Positions 13,923 through 15,838 of a stretch of DNA of 15,838 nt are shown piece after piece; position 1 is the stretch's first letter, and the number at the start of each line of letters is the position of its first letter. Both the position numbers and the translations under genes were made by a program. The DNA comes from SAR116 cluster bacterium. Its GTDB lineage: Bacteria > Pseudomonadota > Alphaproteobacteria > Puniceispirillales > Marisalimonadaceae. The DNA is taken from positions 1-15,838 of the forward strand of contig NZIY01000003.1 of assembly GCA_002691795.1 (NCBI GenBank), read 5' to 3'. The notes beneath the pieces are model-generated. The model was not told where the DNA came from. It saw nothing but the letters and a program-made list of their open reading frames with translations, and made no database searches.

Positions 13923-15674
13923 ATGGATTATCACTTAGTTACATCGTTAGATATAAAGACATGGCATAATCATAAATGTAATATAATTATAGGTGATTGG
14001 AACATTGGTGAAAATAAATTTTATAGAGGATTTAATTATAAAATTTTGTCATCTAATGAAATTTTAGGTAATAATCTAAATAGATTAGTTAAAAAAATTA
14101 ATGAAATTTATAGTACAATTTCTCCCCTATTATATAAAAAACTTAATGTCTATCACAATTGTGATTATAGTGATAGATACTGGAATATTATTCTTGGGCA
14201 TTGGTTATATAGATGTATATCTGTCTTTGTATATAGATTTAATGTCACTGAGAAAGTTTTAAGTAAATATAATATTACTGGAGCCTCAATAGCTGTTGAC
14301 AAAAATAATAATTTAATTGCTAAAAATAGTCTTTCCTTTGTTTATGCATGTGAAGATCAAGTATGGAATAGTTTTTTATATGGTAAGATCATAGAAAAAA
14401 TAACTGACAATAATTTTTTGAAATCATATATAGAAGTTAAGTCATCAAAAAATTTTATTTATCAAACTGAGAGAAAAAAAAGTAAATTTAAAAATTTAAT
14501 TAATGATTTACTATTTAGTAAATTACCAACTTTATTATATAATGAAACTGATGCTTGTATTATAGACAGTTATTTATCAAAAGTTAATGAATTAAAATTA
14601 AATATTTTACTTAAGCAATTACCGCGAAAATATCATTTTCCAGAAGTTAATTATAATTATTCTGTGAATAGAAGTAAATTTGGAAAAATTAATATAATTT
14701 CAAAAGACCCTATAATTAAATTTTTCACAGAAATTTTAAAAGATATTTTGCCTATGAGTTTTGTAGAAAACTACAAAGACATTGATAGCATGGCAAAAAA
14801 ACTTCCATTTCCAAAAAAACCTAAATTTATTTTTACTTCTAATGCTTATGATTATAATGAAATCTTTAAAGTATGGGTAGCAAATAAATGTGAGCAAGGA
14901 TATAAATATATTGTTGGGCAACATGGGAATAATTATAATACCCATTTACTTTTTGGTAATAAAATTCTTCCAGAATTATCATCAACTGATGGATTTTTTA
15001 CTTGGGGTTGGAAGAACAAATCTGAAAATATTATTCAAGGATTTAATTTTAAATCTAATAAAAGAAGACAAATACATAACAAAAAAGGTGGGTTGCTTAT
15101 TATTTGTCAACCAAGAGAAGATAGATGGCAACCAATAGATGTTGAAACAAATTTCAAAAAAAGTTTAAGTGATAATAAAACTCTTTTAGATAACTTGCAT
15201 GATAAAATAAAAAAGGAAGTAACTCTTAAGTATAGAGTACAAAACACAAATTTTATGAAAACAAATTTTTTTATTAAAAATTTTTCAAATTTTAAAATTG
15301 AAAACCATAAATTTGATTTAGATGTTAACTTAAAGAAAAATCGTTTGGTAATTTTTAATTACGATTCAACTGGAATTTTGGAACTCTTATGTAGAAACAT
15401 TCCGTTTATTGCTCTTTTAAGAAACGATTTAAAATATAGAAAAACTCACGCAAATAAAATGTATCAAATAATGTTTGATAATAAAATATTCCATCATAAT
15501 GCGAAATCTGCATCGAAATTCATAAATAATAATTGGAATACTATTGAAAAATGGTGGTATAGTTCAGAAGTCACAAAAGCTAAGGTTAGTTTTAGTAATA
15601 ATTATTCAAGAAGTACAAGTAATACTTCAAAAGATTTGCTTTTTAAAATTGATAAACATTTATCAAATATTTAA
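13923..15674 (+). CDS. LIC12162-family putative transferase
   Basis: This 583-residue protein resembles the LIC12162 family named after a Leptospira gene in a polysaccharide region. Its biochemical role is not established as far as I know. Visible family hallmarks are a short N-terminal segment with LVTSLDIKTWH, then IIIGDW, YWNIILGHWLYRCISV (about residues 85-101), the loop VGQHGNNYNTHLLF (about 329-342) and FFTWGW (about 357-362) in the C-terminal half. NYDSTGILELLCRNIPFIALL and the following Arg/His-rich segment resemble the donor-side half of GT-B glycosyltransferases, with the pattern of a conserved Glu near a Pro-containing strand. No membrane segment is obvious, so it is probably cytoplasmic. 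It may be the transferase for the unusual sugar made here; that is inference. Twenty-four bases separate it from the carbamoyltransferase gene. Confidence 0.72.
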   Translation: MDYHLVTSLDIKTWHNHKCNIIIGDWNIGENKFYRGFNYKILSSNEILGNNLNRLVKKINEIYSTISPLLYKKLNVYHNCDYSDRYWNIILGHWLYRCISVFVYRFNVTEKVLSKYNITGASIAVDKNNNLIAKNSLSFVYACEDQVWNSFLYGKIIEKITDNNFLKSYIEVKSSKNFIYQTERKKSKFKNLINDLLFSKLPTLLYNETDACIIDSYLSKVNELKLNILLKQLPRKYHFPEVNYNYSVNRSKFGKINIISKDPIIKFFTEILKDILPMSFVENYKDIDSMAKKLPFPKKPKFIFTSNAYDYNEIFKVWVANKCEQGYKYIVGQHGNNYNTHLLFGNKILPELSSTDGFFTWGWKNKSENIIQGFNFKSNKRRQIHNKKGGLLIICQPREDRWQPIDVETNFKKSLSDNKTLLDNLHDKIKKEVTLKYRVQNTNFMKTNFFIKNFSNFKIENHKFDLDVNLKKNRLVIFNYDSTGILELLCRNIPFIALLRNDLKYRKTHANKMYQIMFDNKIFHHNAKSASKFINNNWNTIEKWWYSSEVTKAKVSFSNNYSRSTSNTSKDLLFKIDKHLSNI

Positions 15675-15741
15675 ATTTATTGACAAAGATAGATTTGAAT
15701 TTAAGTTGATTGAATAAAAAGTTAAATCATAAAATTTTATT

Positions 15742-15838
15742 ATGTATAAACATTTTGAAGATGAATTAATAGACGAAATTAAAGTTAATGTTGAAAATAA
15801 TTATTTTTCTCCAATTCTAAATCATTTGATATCTAAAT
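15742..15838 (+). CDS. Unrecognised protein, N-terminal 32 residues (3'-truncated by window edge)
   Basis: An ATG at 15742, 67 bases after the previous stop, opens a frame that remains open to the end of the window. It starts MYKHFEDELIDEIKVNV and continues with NNYFSPILNHLISK. The segment is acidic and probably helical. It is too short to assign a family. Strand and spacing suggest it belongs to the same glycan region. Confidence 0.55.
   Translation, partial: MYKHFEDELIDEIKVNVENNYFSPILNHLISK

Noticed and set aside
15680..15685. TTGACA resembling a sigma-70 -35 box before the last partial gene.
   Set aside because: No acceptable -10 hexamer lies 16-18 bases downstream.
1..15838. CRISPR array, tRNA, rRNA, transposase, integrase or attachment repeats.
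   Set aside because: Both strands were read for direct repeats, cloverleaf-like segments and transposase motifs; none was seen.

Overview
This window is a bacterial surface-glycan (LPS/capsule or glycoprotein-sugar) biosynthesis region. All recognisable genes lie on the + strand. The DNA is very A+T-rich (by eye only about a quarter G+C), genes are packed tightly in several stretches, and TAA/TAG/TGA all behave as stops. This, with the gene content, fits a streamlined low-GC marine bacterium such as SAR11/Pelagibacterales carrying a hypervariable polysaccharide island. The taxon is an inference: no rRNA or housekeeping marker is present, and other low-GC lineages are possible.

Region A (1-5581) is an unbroken, translationally coupled run. 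It holds the C-terminal SAF domain of a NeuB-like synthase cut by the left edge, an ATP-grasp ligase, a SAM methyltransferase, an amidohydrolase-fold protein with altered metal ligands, a 4-hydroxy-2-oxovalerate-aldolase (MhpE/DmpG)-like enzyme, a PIG-L/LmbE deacetylase, and a complete NeuB-like synthase. Starts overlap or abut the preceding stops at every junction. Two NeuB-family genes bracket five enzymes, which suggests one pathway making or tailoring an unusual 2-keto sugar acid (nonulosonic-acid-like). The complete pathway is not one I recognise.

Region B (5582-7566) starts with a 23-codon remnant that reads like the N-terminus of a GT2 glycosyltransferase. It continues with a full-length one-polypeptide ABC exporter of PglK/MsbA type (GTG start) and a 194-base AT-rich gap.

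Region C (7567-11471) holds a PhyH-type Fe(II)/2-oxoglutarate oxygenase, then LegB-like and LegC-like enzymes, the first two steps to legionaminic-acid-type sugars. They are separated by a 180-base gap with an unassigned open stretch. Directly after legC comes a decayed PglD/NeuD/LegH-type N-acetyltransferase pseudogene, then about 250 bases in which I see no gene.

Region D (11472-15838) holds a second SAM methyltransferase, a NodU/CmcH-type O-carbamoyltransferase, an LIC12162-family putative transferase, and the first 32 codons of an unrecognised gene running off the right edge.

Together the genes support synthesis of a 4-amino-4,6-dideoxy sugar precursor (LegB, LegC), condensation to a nine-carbon-type acid (NeuB homologues), tailoring (deacetylation, ATP-dependent ligation, methylation, hydroxylation, carbamoylation), and export by an ABC flippase. 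No NeuC/LegG-type hydrolysing epimerase, no CMP-sugar synthetase and no intact glycosyltransferase of a classical family is visible, so the pathway must be completed outside the window. The decayed genes at the junctions point to repeated module replacement.
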